Positions 1 through 7,617 of a stretch of 64,000 bases of DNA are shown here, piece after piece. Numbering within the stretch: the stretch's first letter is position 1; each line of letters starts with the position of its first letter. This DNA is from Rhizobium sp. TH2 (GTDB lineage Bacteria; Pseudomonadota; Alphaproteobacteria; Rhizobiales; Rhizobiaceae): positions 3,472,001 to 3,536,000 of the forward strand of contig NZ_CP062231.1 in NCBI RefSeq assembly GCF_024707525.1, given 5' to 3'. Made by a program: the position numbers and the translations under genes. The notes beneath the pieces are model-generated. The model was given only the letters and a program-made list of their open reading frames with translations, had not been told where the DNA came from and did no database searches.

Positions 1-187
1 CGCCCCAGAAACAACCGCCTGCGAAGATCGCCGTTTCAGTTGTCGCAGTGGATTTCTCATCCAGTGCCGGTGGCGGAATGGAGATCCCCTCCTCCGCCGA
101 GGCAAACGGCGAAGAGAGGATCGCCCCGGCAGCCACCAGCATCGCACAGGCTATGCCACGGCCGAACCATTTTGAAGACTTCATCAT
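1..187 (-). CDS. msrA: Peptide-methionine (S)-S-oxide reductase MsrA, exported, 3' end outside window
   Basis: Reading leftward from an ATG pair at 187/184, the frame stays open to the window edge (62 codons). Residues 1-30 look like a Sec signal peptide: a basic start, a hydrophobic run and an AxA-type end (SSPFASAEEG). At the edge the frame reads TAIFAGGCFWG, the catalytic GCFWG motif of MsrA, where the Cys attacks the S-epimer of methionine sulfoxide. A ribosome site AAGGAC lies just upstream. The gene starts 29 bases after the msrB stop on the same strand, so both are probably one operon repairing oxidised methionine in the periplasm. Only the N-terminal third is visible; the rest of the catalytic domain cannot be judged. 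Confidence 0.85.
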   Translation of the reverse strand, partial: MMKSSKWFGRGIACAMLVAAGAILSSPFASAEEGISIPPPALDEKSTATTETAIFAGGCFWG

Positions 188-216
188 TGTCTTGTCCTTT
201 CGACTGTCGCCGACCG

Positions 217-717
217 TCAAGCGGTCGCGGCGACGAATTTCAATGCGACACCATTCATGCAGTAGCGAAGGCCGGTCGGCTGCGGACCATCTTCGAAGAG
301 ATGGCCGAGGTGACCATCGCAACGGGCGCATTCGCTGGCTGTGCGGACCATGCCGAAGCTCTCGTCCTTCTTGTCCTTCACCGCGCCGTCAAGCGCCTGC
401 CAGAAGCTCGGCCAGCCGGTTCCGCTGTCGTACTTGGTCTTTGAGGAAAACAGCGGCAGGTCGCAACCCGCGCAGGTGAACGTGCCGTTGCGGTGTTCCT
501 CAAGCAGGGCGCTGGTGAACGGCCGCTCGGTCGCTTCATGACGCAGCACCTGGTATTGTTCTTCATTGAGCAGCTTACGCCACTCGTCGTCGGTATGTGT
601 GACCTTCTGGATGTTGGCGGCAAATGCCCGATCGAGCAATGCCAGCGGCCCGCCCGCCAGCATGGCTGCGGCCGACGCGAGCACGGTCGATTTCAGTAAA
701 TTCCGGCGTGAAAGCAT
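217..717 (-). CDS. msrB: Peptide-methionine (R)-S-oxide reductase MsrB with Tat-type signal
   Basis: This 166-residue protein reduces the R-epimer of protein-bound methionine sulfoxide. The N-terminus MLSRRNLLKS followed by a hydrophobic stretch and an A-x-A end fits a Tat signal, so the enzyme is probably periplasmic. The MsrB core follows: the zinc pair CAGC and CARC, the GTGWPSF motif, and the catalytic RYCMN Cys near the C-terminus. The start at 717 is preceded by GGGAGGA. msrA follows after 29 bases. A molybdopterin oxidoreductase runs divergently upstream. Exported MsrB and MsrA as two separate genes differs from the fused PilB-like arrangement known elsewhere. Function is secure; the export route is inferred from the signal. 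Confidence 0.93.
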   Translation of the reverse strand: MLSRRNLLKSTVLASAAAMLAGGPLALLDRAFAANIQKVTHTDDEWRKLLNEEQYQVLRHEATERPFTSALLEEHRNGTFTCAGCDLPLFSSKTKYDSGTGWPSFWQALDGAVKDKKDESFGMVRTASECARCDGHLGHLFEDGPQPTGLRYCMNGVALKFVAATA

Positions 718-834
718 TTTTCAATCCTCCCTGGGGCCATGACGAGTGTCTATTCCACCAGTACGCAGCGCCTAATCCCATTGTTTCACGCTCACTGTAA
801 AATCACCTGCTCTTGATGGTGCCGTGAGGGCGGC

Positions 835-863
835 TTGACACTAGCTAGGCACGGATGTCCTAT
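835..863 (+). promoter_or_regulatory. Likely sigma-70 promoter for the molybdopterin oxidoreductase gene
   Basis: TTGACA at 835-840 is followed after 17 bases by TCCTAT at 858-863. Transcription from here would begin near 870, leaving a leader of about 20 bases that carries the AAGGAG ribosome site used for the TTG start at 889. The -35 box is perfect and the -10 box is weak. Confidence 0.5.
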
Positions 864-888
864 CGCCGCAATGCGAAGGAGATGCCGC

Positions 889-1551
889 TTGAGCGAAGAA
901 CAGACACCCACCGACAGCAAGCTGACCACATCGAAGCGCCGGTGGGCCGCCGAGGGCAAGTTCCTGACGGGCAAGATTTCGCGTCCGGAAGCCGAACGCC
1001 TGCCCCCCGGCCAGCACCTCGTCAAGAATTGGCCGGTTCTCGATCTCGGCCAGCAGCCGCATGTGCCGCTCGACACATGGCGGCTCGATGTGCGCGGCCT
1101 GGTCGAAAACCAGACGACCTGGAGCTGGAAGACCTTTCAGCGGCTCGAACAGAGTAAGAAGGTGAGCGACATCCACTGCGTCACGACCTGGTCGCGCTAT
1201 GACAATGAATGGCAGGGCGTCGCTACGCGCGACCTTCTGGATTTGGTGATGCCGAAGCCGGAGGCGCATTTCGTATTGCTCACCAGCTACGATGGCTACA
1301 CGACCAATGTGCCGCTTGCGGATTTCGCCGCCGAGGACGCGATACTCGCCACCCATTGGGAAGGCCAGCCGATCACGCGCGAGCACGGTGGCCCCATGCG
1401 TCTGGTCATACCGCATCTCTATTTCTGGAAGAGCGCCAAGTGGCTCAATCGGATCGAATTCATCGCCAGCGACCAGGCCGGCTTCTGGGAGCGCAACGGC
1501 TACAGTATGTATGGCGATCCCTGGGTCGAACAACGCTATTCGGACGATTGA
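889..1551 (+). CDS. Sulfite oxidase-family molybdopterin-dependent oxidoreductase, cytosolic type
   Basis: A 220-residue protein of the oxidoreductase molybdopterin-binding family (PF00174; sulfite oxidase/YedY fold). The molybdenum-ligating Cys is in HCVTTWSRYDNEW, and a conserved C-terminal part includes GGPMRLVIPHLYFWKSAKW. I chose the TTG at 889 because AAGGAG sits 7 bases upstream; an earlier TTG at 835 lies within the -35 box. No Tat or Sec signal is present, so unlike YedY/MsrP it should stay in the cytoplasm or get its cofactor there without export. It sits divergent to msrBA, which is suggestive because MsrP is a molybdenum methionine sulfoxide reductase, but the substrate here is unknown. 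Confidence 0.85.
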   Translation: MSEEQTPTDSKLTTSKRRWAAEGKFLTGKISRPEAERLPPGQHLVKNWPVLDLGQQPHVPLDTWRLDVRGLVENQTTWSWKTFQRLEQSKKVSDIHCVTTWSRYDNEWQGVATRDLLDLVMPKPEAHFVLLTSYDGYTTNVPLADFAAEDAILATHWEGQPITREHGGPMRLVIPHLYFWKSAKWLNRIEFIASDQAGFWERNGYSMYGDPWVEQRYSDD

Positions 1552-1552
1552 C

Positions 1553-2122
1553 TTGACCACTCGCCTGACATTGATCTGCCACGGCCGGACAACCGCCAGG
1601 CCATCCGCCTTCCCGGCTGACGAGCCGCTTGCCCCGGACGAACTCCCCAAGATCAGGGAGCTGGTCCCGCTGCTTGGCAAGCCGGACCGCGTGCTGAGTT
1701 CGCCCGCCCATGCGGCCTGGCAGACCGCCGAACTGATCTCGGAAAACTTCCTGGTCGACCGCGCCCTTGCCGATATCAATTACGGCAGATGGAGCGGCGC
1801 GCGCATATCGGACGTGCAGGCAAGCGAACCCGAAAGCCTCGCCGAATGGATGGAGAACCCGGATTTCGTACCCCATGGGGGTGAATCGCATACCGACCTG
1901 CTCGCGCGCGTCGCCGCATGGCTAGAGGCTCGCTTCAGCGAGCGCGGTCATACGGTGGCGTCCACCCATCCCAATGTCGTGCGTGCCGCCGTCATCACCG
2001 TGCTTGGTGCCCCGCCGGAAGCGTTCCGCCGGATCGATGTCGAGCACCTCGCCATCGCCGATTTGCGAAGCGATGGGCGGCGCTGGACGTTGCGTTCACT
2101 GGGCCGGCTGGGTTTGCCGTGA
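1553..2122 (+). CDS. Histidine phosphatase-superfamily protein with altered RHG motif
   Basis: This 189-residue protein starts at a TTG one base after the preceding stop, so it is probably translationally coupled to the oxidoreductase gene. It has the branch-2 layout of phosphoglycerate mutase-like phosphatases: an N-terminal strand LTLICHGRT, a middle SSPAHAAWQTAELI block, YGRWSG, and a late STHPNVVRA carrying the second His. In canonical enzymes the first motif is RHG; here it reads CHG, and the Arg of the SSPxxRAxQT block is His/Ala. The catalytic His is kept but phosphate-binding Arg residues look lost, so activity is uncertain. The 3' end overlaps the convergent gluconokinase gene by 27 bases. 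Confidence 0.75.
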   Translation: MTTRLTLICHGRTTARPSAFPADEPLAPDELPKIRELVPLLGKPDRVLSSPAHAAWQTAELISENFLVDRALADINYGRWSGARISDVQASEPESLAEWMENPDFVPHGGESHTDLLARVAAWLEARFSERGHTVASTHPNVVRAAVITVLGAPPEAFRRIDVEHLAIADLRSDGRRWTLRSLGRLGLP

Positions 2123-2671
2123 CGCCAGAAAGGCTCGCGCAGCCTCGACGATCTCGGCAATGGGTTTTTCCGCGCTGATCGAAAGCGCATTCTCATCCGC
2201 ATCCGGTGGTTCGAGCGCCGCGAACTGGCTGTCGACCAGGCTCGCCGGCATGAAATGGCCGCGTCTCCTGGCGACCCGTTTACGGGCCGCCTCGGGACTG
2301 ATCGCGAGATAGATGAATGCGATACCTGGTTCGCTCGCCCTCAGCTTGTCCCGGTAAATGCGCTTCAGGGCCGAGCAAGCCGCCACTGCGCCCTCTCCTC
2401 TTTCGATGGCGGCATGGACTCGTTCTCCGACTGCTTGGAGCCAGCCTTCCCGCAAAGCATCGGTCAAGGGCTCACTTCGCGCCATGCGGGCTACATTCTC
2501 CGGAGGATGCAGCTTGTCACCCTCGATGTAACGGACGTTGAGAGCCTTGGCCAACGCTGTTCCCACGGCGCTCTTGCCGCAGCCGGTCACACCCATCACC
2601 ACGACCGCGGTTGCCGTCCACGCGCTATCTTTTTGCTGTCCCCGATCTCCGCCGACTTTCATGGCATTCAC
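2096..2671 (-). CDS. gntK: Gluconokinase
   Basis: A 191-residue P-loop kinase that phosphorylates D-gluconate to 6-phosphogluconate. The Walker A is GVTGCGKS near residue 28. GDKLHPPENVARM, a signature of the GntK family, and SALKRIYRDKLR follow; length fits the family. The ATG at 2671 overlaps the stop of the upstream ABC permease (ATGA), so it is the last gene of the transporter operon and shares its regulation. This coupling is the main reason to predict that the transporter brings in gluconate or a sugar releasing it. No truncation is seen. Confidence 0.93.
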   Translation of the reverse strand: MNAMKVGGDRGQQKDSAWTATAVVVMGVTGCGKSAVGTALAKALNVRYIEGDKLHPPENVARMARSEPLTDALREGWLQAVGERVHAAIERGEGAVAACSALKRIYRDKLRASEPGIAFIYLAISPEAARKRVARRRGHFMPASLVDSQFAALEPPDADENALSISAEKPIAEIVEAARAFLASRQTQPAQ

Positions 2672-3660
2672 CGGGTCGCCGGGCTGCGGCCGTAGAGCAG
2701 CAGCATGGCAACGATCACCACGCCATAGATGATCTGCCGCCCCGCCTCGGGCATCTGCATGACCGACAGGATCGATTGCAGCAGCGTGATCAGGATCACG
2801 CCGGCGATGGTTCCGAGATAGGAGCCCTTGCCGCCGAGGATAGAGGTGCCGCCCAGCACCACCGCCGCAATGGACGGCAGAAGATAGGCATCACCCATCG
2901 ATTGTGCCGCCTTGGATGCATAGCCCGCGACAAGCACGCCCGAGAAAGCCGACAGCGCACCCGACATCAAGAACGCCGTCATCACGATGCGGCGGGTATT
3001 GACGCCGGAGAGATAGGCAGCGCGCTCGCTGTTGCCGATGCCGTAGACCGACCGGCCGAAGGAGGTTCGGGCAAACAGGAACACCATCAGCGCGCTGACA
3101 GCCGCCCAGACAAGAATCGCATTCGGCACGCCGGGAATGATAAAGCCGGTGGCGAGCCAGCGCACGGCGGGCGGCGCGGAGTCCTGCGGCGAGAATCCGC
3201 CCGTATAGAGAACCATCAGCCCCTGCGCCACGACATTGGTGGCGAGCGTGATGATCATCGACGGGATGCGCAGATAAGCCACGCCGAATCCGTTGATCAG
3301 GCCGAACAAGGCGCCGCAGAACACGCCGAACGGTATCGCCAGCACATGGCCCGTCGTGCCGTATCCGGCCATGGCGCAAGCCATCATAGCGCCCATGGTC
3401 ATCACCCAAGGCACCGAGAGGTCGATATGGCCGAGCAGGATGACCAGCATCATGCCCGCTGCGGTAATGCCGAGGAACGACGCTACCTTCAACTGCTGCA
3501 CCAGGTAATCCGGCGACAGGAAATTGCTGGAATAGATGCTGCCGACGATCAGCAGCAGGATAATGCAGCCGAAGGCCGTCGCTACGGCCGGGTCGACCTT
3601 GCGAAGAAAGGCAGGAATGCGCGCACGCGGGGCTGCGGGGCTGTCGGAAATCTCACTCAT
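2668..3660 (-). CDS. Sugar ABC transporter permease, CUT2 family (second permease)
   Basis: A 330-residue RbsC/YjfF-like inner-membrane permease with about ten hydrophobic segments after a short polar N-terminus. The conserved loop GIGNSERAAYLSGVNTRRI (the GxNxxAAxxSGI-type EAA equivalent of CUT2 permeases) is present, and GGTSILGGKGS near the C-terminus is typical of the family. The ATG at 3660 overlaps the stop of the preceding permease (ATGA) and has GGAATGG upstream. A few codons upstream there is an alternative start at 3669. It likely forms a heterodimer with the other permease (3657-4637). Substrate cannot be read from this protein alone. Confidence 0.9.
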   Translation of the reverse strand: MSEISDSPAAPRARIPAFLRKVDPAVATAFGCIILLLIVGSIYSSNFLSPDYLVQQLKVASFLGITAAGMMLVILLGHIDLSVPWVMTMGAMMACAMAGYGTTGHVLAIPFGVFCGALFGLINGFGVAYLRIPSMIITLATNVVAQGLMVLYTGGFSPQDSAPPAVRWLATGFIIPGVPNAILVWAAVSALMVFLFARTSFGRSVYGIGNSERAAYLSGVNTRRIVMTAFLMSGALSAFSGVLVAGYASKAAQSMGDAYLLPSIAAVVLGGTSILGGKGSYLGTIAGVILITLLQSILSVMQMPEAGRQIIYGVVIVAMLLLYGRSPATR

Positions 3661-4637
3661 TGAAACCATTCCAGGCGATTGCGGACGCGGAACAGCGCGA
3701 TCGCGCCGATGCTGACTGCAAGAAGAAGGACGACACCCTGCAGCAACGGCTGCCAGAGCGGATCGACATCGAAGACGAACAGCATGTCACCGGTCGTGCG
3801 GGCCGCGAAGGCGCCGAAGATCGCGCCGATCGCACTGCCGCGCCCGCCGAACAGCGATATGCCACCGAGCACCACGGCCGCGATCGACCACAGCGTATAG
3901 CCGCTGCCGCTCTGGTATGCGGCGTCCCCCGTATAGGTGAAGAAGGTCAGGAACAGCCCGCCCGTGCCGGCAAAAAGCCCGCCAAGGCAATAGGCCGCGA
4001 ACTTACCGCGCTTGATCGGCACGCCGGACATGAAGGCCGCCGGTTCGGATGAACCGGCAGCATAGGCAGCCCGGCCCAACACGGATTTTCGGAACGGTAT
4101 CCAGACGACAAGCACGACGGCGAGGAGCAGAACAAGGCTCGCCGGGATCACGCCGAACAGACGCCCGGTCAGCGCATCCGCAAGCGCCTCGTTGACGCCG
4201 CCACCGGGGAACGGCCTGAGGATCAGGGCGATGCCGAAATAAATCGCACCGGTCGAGATCGTCGCCACGATCGGCTGCAGCCGGCCATAGATGACCAGCA
4301 GTCCGTTGATCGCCCCGCAGGCCGTGCCCGCGAGCAAGGTGCCGACCACGCCGAGCGTCGTCATGCCGATCGAGCCGACGACGATGTAGGATGCGATGCA
4401 ATTGGTGAGGATGAAGATCATGCCGACCGAGAGGTCGATGCCCGCCGTCAGCACCACCAGTGCCTGCGCCATGGCGACGAACGCCAGCAACACGCCCTTG
4501 TTGGCCGCCGTCTGGGCGACATTCGCGGTCAGGCCCACCGGATGATTGAGGATATAAACCGCGAACATCGCGATGAAGATCGCCAGCCCCATCAGCGTGC
4601 CGCGCTGTTCGTTCAGCCAGTAACGCCACTCGCTCAT
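3657..4637 (-). CDS. Sugar ABC transporter permease, CUT2 family (first permease)
   Basis: A 326-residue multi-span inner-membrane protein of the RbsC/YtfT type. ALVVLTAGIDLSVG is the classic N-terminal signature of CUT2 permeases, YAAGSSEPAAFMSGVPI the cytoplasmic coupling loop, and LGGISLFGGRGS the C-terminal signature. The start at 4637 overlaps the ATPase stop (ATGA), and its own stop overlaps the start of the next permease, so all are translated as a coupled string. Two different permeases resemble the E. coli ytfT-yjfF arrangement. It should form the membrane channel with the protein at 2668-3660. Confidence 0.9.
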   Translation of the reverse strand: MSEWRYWLNEQRGTLMGLAIFIAMFAVYILNHPVGLTANVAQTAANKGVLLAFVAMAQALVVLTAGIDLSVGMIFILTNCIASYIVVGSIGMTTLGVVGTLLAGTACGAINGLLVIYGRLQPIVATISTGAIYFGIALILRPFPGGGVNEALADALTGRLFGVIPASLVLLLAVVLVVWIPFRKSVLGRAAYAAGSSEPAAFMSGVPIKRGKFAAYCLGGLFAGTGGLFLTFFTYTGDAAYQSGSGYTLWSIAAVVLGGISLFGGRGSAIGAIFGAFAARTTGDMLFVFDVDPLWQPLLQGVVLLLAVSIGAIALFRVRNRLEWFQ

Positions 4638-6187
4638 TCTGCGATCTCCAAAACACGCGGCTTGTCGACATTAAGGGCGCTGGCGATCAGCGCACGCTCG
4701 GTCAGGCCTCCGCCTTCGAGCTGGCTGACGACCTTGCCGTCATAGAGCACCAACACCCTGTCGCAGCAGCCGATCAGCTCATCGTAATCGGTGGAATAGA
4801 AGACGATCGCGGCACCCGCATCGGCGAGGCGACGCAGCAACTGGTAGATCTCCTGCTTGGTACCGACATCGATGCCGCGGGTGGGATCGTTGAGTAGGAT
4901 GATCCGGGGATGGCGCATCAGCCATTTGGCGATCACGACCTTCTGCTGGTTGCCACCGGAGAGCGAGCCGACCGTTATATCAATACCGGCAGTCTTGATC
5001 GCCAACAGTTTGACCATCTCGTCGATCATCTGCTCTTCCTTGGTCCGGTCGATGACCCCGCCATTCGAGAGATGATCGAGGCAGGCGAAGGAGAGATTTT
5101 CGCGCACCGTCATCGGCAGCATAAGCCCTTCGGTCTTGCGATCCTCGGGTATCAGCGCCATCCCGATATTTGGCGAACGCGCAATCGAAGGACTGTTGAG
5201 CGACACAGGCTTGCCGTCGATCAGCACCGAACCGGTCGTGCCGCGCAAGACGCCGAATAATGCCAGCAGCAGTTCGCGCTGGCCCTGTCCATCGAGACCG
5301 CCGAGGCCGATGACCTCGCCCTTGCCGGCGGCAAACGAAATATCCTTCAGCCGGTCGGTCCAACCGAGGTTCCGGCATTCCAGCACCGGCTGTGCATCTG
5401 TCGCGGTGCGCACCGGCTTTGGCGGAAAGACGCTGTGATATTCGCGGCCGATCATCATCTCGACCACTTCATTGTCGGTCTTGGTGCCCGCTGTGTAGCT
5501 CGCGACCTTCTGGCCGTTGCGGAACACGGTGCATTCGTCGGCGAGTTCCGCGATCTCGTGCATGCGGTGCGAGATATAGAGGATGGCAAGGCCTTCCGAC
5601 CGCAGCCGCTTGAGCACCGCAAAAACCTTGGTCACATCGCTCGCGGTCAGCGCCGATGTCGCCTCGTCGAGGATCAGGATACGCGGCTTGCCGACCAGCG
5701 CCTTGGCGATCTCGACCATCTGGCGGCGGGAAAGCGGCAGGTCGCGCACCATGGCGCGTGGATGGATATCCTCGGCGCCAGCACGGGCCAGCGCCTCGAG
5801 CGTGATGGCGCGCTGCGCCTTCTTGTCGATCATGCCGAATTTCAATGGCGGATTGGCGATGGTGATATTGTCGGCGACGCTGAGATCGGGAATGAGCGAC
5901 AGTTCCTGGAACACGCAGGCAATGCCATGCGATCCCGCATCCGCCGGCGAACGGAACGACACCGTGTTGCCATCCATCAGCATCGTGCCCTCATCGGGCG
6001 CGACGACACCTGTCATCACCTTGATAAGCGTTGATTTGCCTGCGCCGTTCTCGCCGAGAATGGCATGAACCCGACCCGTATGGACCGCAAGATCGGCATT
6101 CTCCAGGGCACGTACGCCGCCGTAACGCTTGGAAACCCCATTCATGCGGAAGAATGGCTCCGCCGCGTTGTCTTGTTGCAATGTCAT
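4634..6187 (-). CDS. Sugar ABC transporter ATPase, CUT2 family, duplicated NBD
   Basis: A 517-residue cytoplasmic ATPase with two fused nucleotide-binding domains, as in RbsA/MglA. The first half has Walker A GENGAGKSTL, signature LSRRQ and Walker B ILILDEATSAL. The second half has a degenerate Walker A (GLGGLDGQGQREL), normal for this family, plus LSGGNQQKVVIAKWL. The ATG at 6187 was chosen because the family domain (FFRMNGVSKRYGG) starts just after it; an in-frame extension to 6322 would run into the upstream gene and lacks family sequence. It energises uptake by the adjacent permeases and shares their operon. Confidence 0.92.
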   Translation of the reverse strand: MTLQQDNAAEPFFRMNGVSKRYGGVRALENADLAVHTGRVHAILGENGAGKSTLIKVMTGVVAPDEGTMLMDGNTVSFRSPADAGSHGIACVFQELSLIPDLSVADNITIANPPLKFGMIDKKAQRAITLEALARAGAEDIHPRAMVRDLPLSRRQMVEIAKALVGKPRILILDEATSALTASDVTKVFAVLKRLRSEGLAILYISHRMHEIAELADECTVFRNGQKVASYTAGTKTDNEVVEMMIGREYHSVFPPKPVRTATDAQPVLECRNLGWTDRLKDISFAAGKGEVIGLGGLDGQGQRELLLALFGVLRGTTGSVLIDGKPVSLNSPSIARSPNIGMALIPEDRKTEGLMLPMTVRENLSFACLDHLSNGGVIDRTKEEQMIDEMVKLLAIKTAGIDITVGSLSGGNQQKVVIAKWLMRHPRIILLNDPTRGIDVGTKQEIYQLLRRLADAGAAIVFYSTDYDELIGCCDRVLVLYDGKVVSQLEGGGLTERALIASALNVDKPRVLEIAE

Positions 6188-6264
6188 AGTGACCCCGGAT
6201 GCCTGCGGAATGCACGCCGCGATGACCCGCGGCATGCACTGTTTCGTTGGAGCCCTGAGGCGGT

Positions 6265-7389
6265 CTAGAGGTCTTCCTTCGTCTGGCCCATGATTTCCTG
6301 GGCCGAGAAGTTGATGCCGCAAGTCGGGAAGGAATTGCCGACGAAGAAGTTGTCGGACTGGTCAGGGTAGAAATCCTGGCCTTCCTTGAAGTTCGGATCC
6401 TCGACAATCGCCAGAGGCAGCTTCACCGATTGCGGTACGACCTGGCCTTCGAGAGCCGCAATCGCGGTCTTGATCGCAACCGCGACCTGCGCCGGGCCGG
6501 TACCGGCTGACGAGCATTTCAGGCCGTCGGCGGCATGCTTGGAGCAGAACTTGCGAAAGCCGTTCTCTGTTTCGCCGCCGAAGGGCACGAACTTGTGGCC
6601 CGCGTCTATCATCGCCTGCACCACACCGGTATCGCCACCCTGCGCGGTGATGCCGTCGAACGCCTTGTGGACCGCGATAGCGTCGGCCGTCGCCTTCTGG
6701 GCCGTCGGATCGTCCCACTTGCCGAGCACTTCAACGACTTCCCACTTCTTGCCCGATGCATCGAGCGTCTCATGGATGCCGTTATGGCGGTCGGTATCGA
6801 CGGATGTGCCCGGCACGCCGCGCACTTCGAGGATCTTGCCACCGTTTGGCACGTGGCTGACCAGCCAATTGGCCCAGAGAATGCCGAGACCCTTCTGGTC
6901 GACATTGACGTTGATCGCATCCTGCGTATCGAGGATGTTGTCGAACGCCACGAGGATGACGCCTGCTTCCTTGGCGCGCTTGATGACTGGGCCGAAGGCC
7001 GTCGGGTTCTGCGCGTTGACGACAATCGCGTCATAGCCGGAATCGATGAAGTTGTTGATCGCCGAGATCTGCGCCGGCACGTCTTCGCCGGTCGAGACGA
7101 CCTTGAATTCCTTGAGCTTGGCGGCGACGTCGGGCTGCGCGGCATAGGCCTTCGCGGTCTGGATCATCTGGATGCGCCAGGTGTTGGCGATATAGCCGTT
7201 AGCGAGCGCGATGCGATACGGGCCGTCTTTCTTCGGGAACTTGAAGAATTTGGTATCCGCCGACCAAGGCGCGAAGCACTCCGGCTCGGCTGCCGGGCCG
7301 CTGACGACTTCGGGGTCCGCGGACGCGACAGAGCACATGAGTGCGAGTGTACCAGCAGCCAGAATGCCGCTGACGATAGATCTGAACAT
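6265..7389 (-). CDS. Periplasmic sugar-binding protein of the gluconokinase-linked ABC transporter
   Basis: A 374-residue precursor with a Sec signal (MFRSIVSGILAAG to CSVASA) and a periplasmic-binding-protein fold of the RbsB type (DSGYDAIVVNAQNP, AGVILVAFDN, QGGDTGVVQAMIDAG). The start at 7389 has GGGAGGAATT immediately upstream. Four Cys in the mature part (ECFAPW, KFCSK, LKCSS, PTCGIN) are unusual for this fold and could form disulfides. It is the first gene of the operon binding protein-ATPase-permease-permease-gntK, about 170 bases after a palindromic operator. Gluconate or a related sugar acid is the predicted ligand from context only. Confidence 0.9.
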   Translation of the reverse strand: MFRSIVSGILAAGTLALMCSVASADPEVVSGPAAEPECFAPWSADTKFFKFPKKDGPYRIALANGYIANTWRIQMIQTAKAYAAQPDVAAKLKEFKVVSTGEDVPAQISAINNFIDSGYDAIVVNAQNPTAFGPVIKRAKEAGVILVAFDNILDTQDAINVNVDQKGLGILWANWLVSHVPNGGKILEVRGVPGTSVDTDRHNGIHETLDASGKKWEVVEVLGKWDDPTAQKATADAIAVHKAFDGITAQGGDTGVVQAMIDAGHKFVPFGGETENGFRKFCSKHAADGLKCSSAGTGPAQVAVAIKTAIAALEGQVVPQSVKLPLAIVEDPNFKEGQDFYPDQSDNFFVGNSFPTCGINFSAQEIMGQTKEDL

Positions 7390-7559
7390 TGAATTCCTCC
7401 CAATGGTTTCCATGGCAGGACGGGGCGGGACGAGCAGGCATCCGCACGGGTAGGACTTGCGCATCGATGTCACGCAAGTATCAGCCAAACGGCCATTGCA
7501 ATGCGATCCGCCAAGTCCATGACGCCCAGAAGGCTCCTCCCGACAGGCGTCATTTAGAG

Positions 7560-7588
7560 ATGGTAGCGCTACCAAAGACGCTTGTAAA
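7560..7588 (-). promoter_or_regulatory. LacI/GntR-type operator overlapping a promoter of the ABC-gntK operon
   Basis: TGGTAGCGCTACCA at 7561-7574 is a perfect 14-base palindrome of the LacI-family operator type. On the minus strand TTTACA (7588-7583) is separated by exactly 17 bases from TACCAT (7565-7560), so the operator covers the -10 box and spacer. A repressor bound here would block transcription toward the binding-protein gene at 7389. The divergent-side regulator gene ends only 30 bases away. Confidence 0.7.
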
Positions 7589-7617
7589 GCGTCATGTCTC
7601 GCAGCTGAAAATGTTTT

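Noticed and set aside
835..888. Earlier TTG start for the molybdopterin oxidoreductase
   Set aside because: The TTG belongs to a good -35 box and has no ribosome site; the TTG at 889 has AAGGAG at ideal spacing.
1292..1552. N-terminal extension of the histidine phosphatase protein
   Set aside because: The in-frame extension overlaps the molybdopterin oxidoreductase gene and reads as Ser/Arg-rich shadow sequence; the family domain starts at 1553.
2611..3663. Plus-strand frame of about 350 codons over the permease gene
   Set aside because: The permease on the minus strand has CUT2 signatures, whereas this frame is charged low-complexity sequence.
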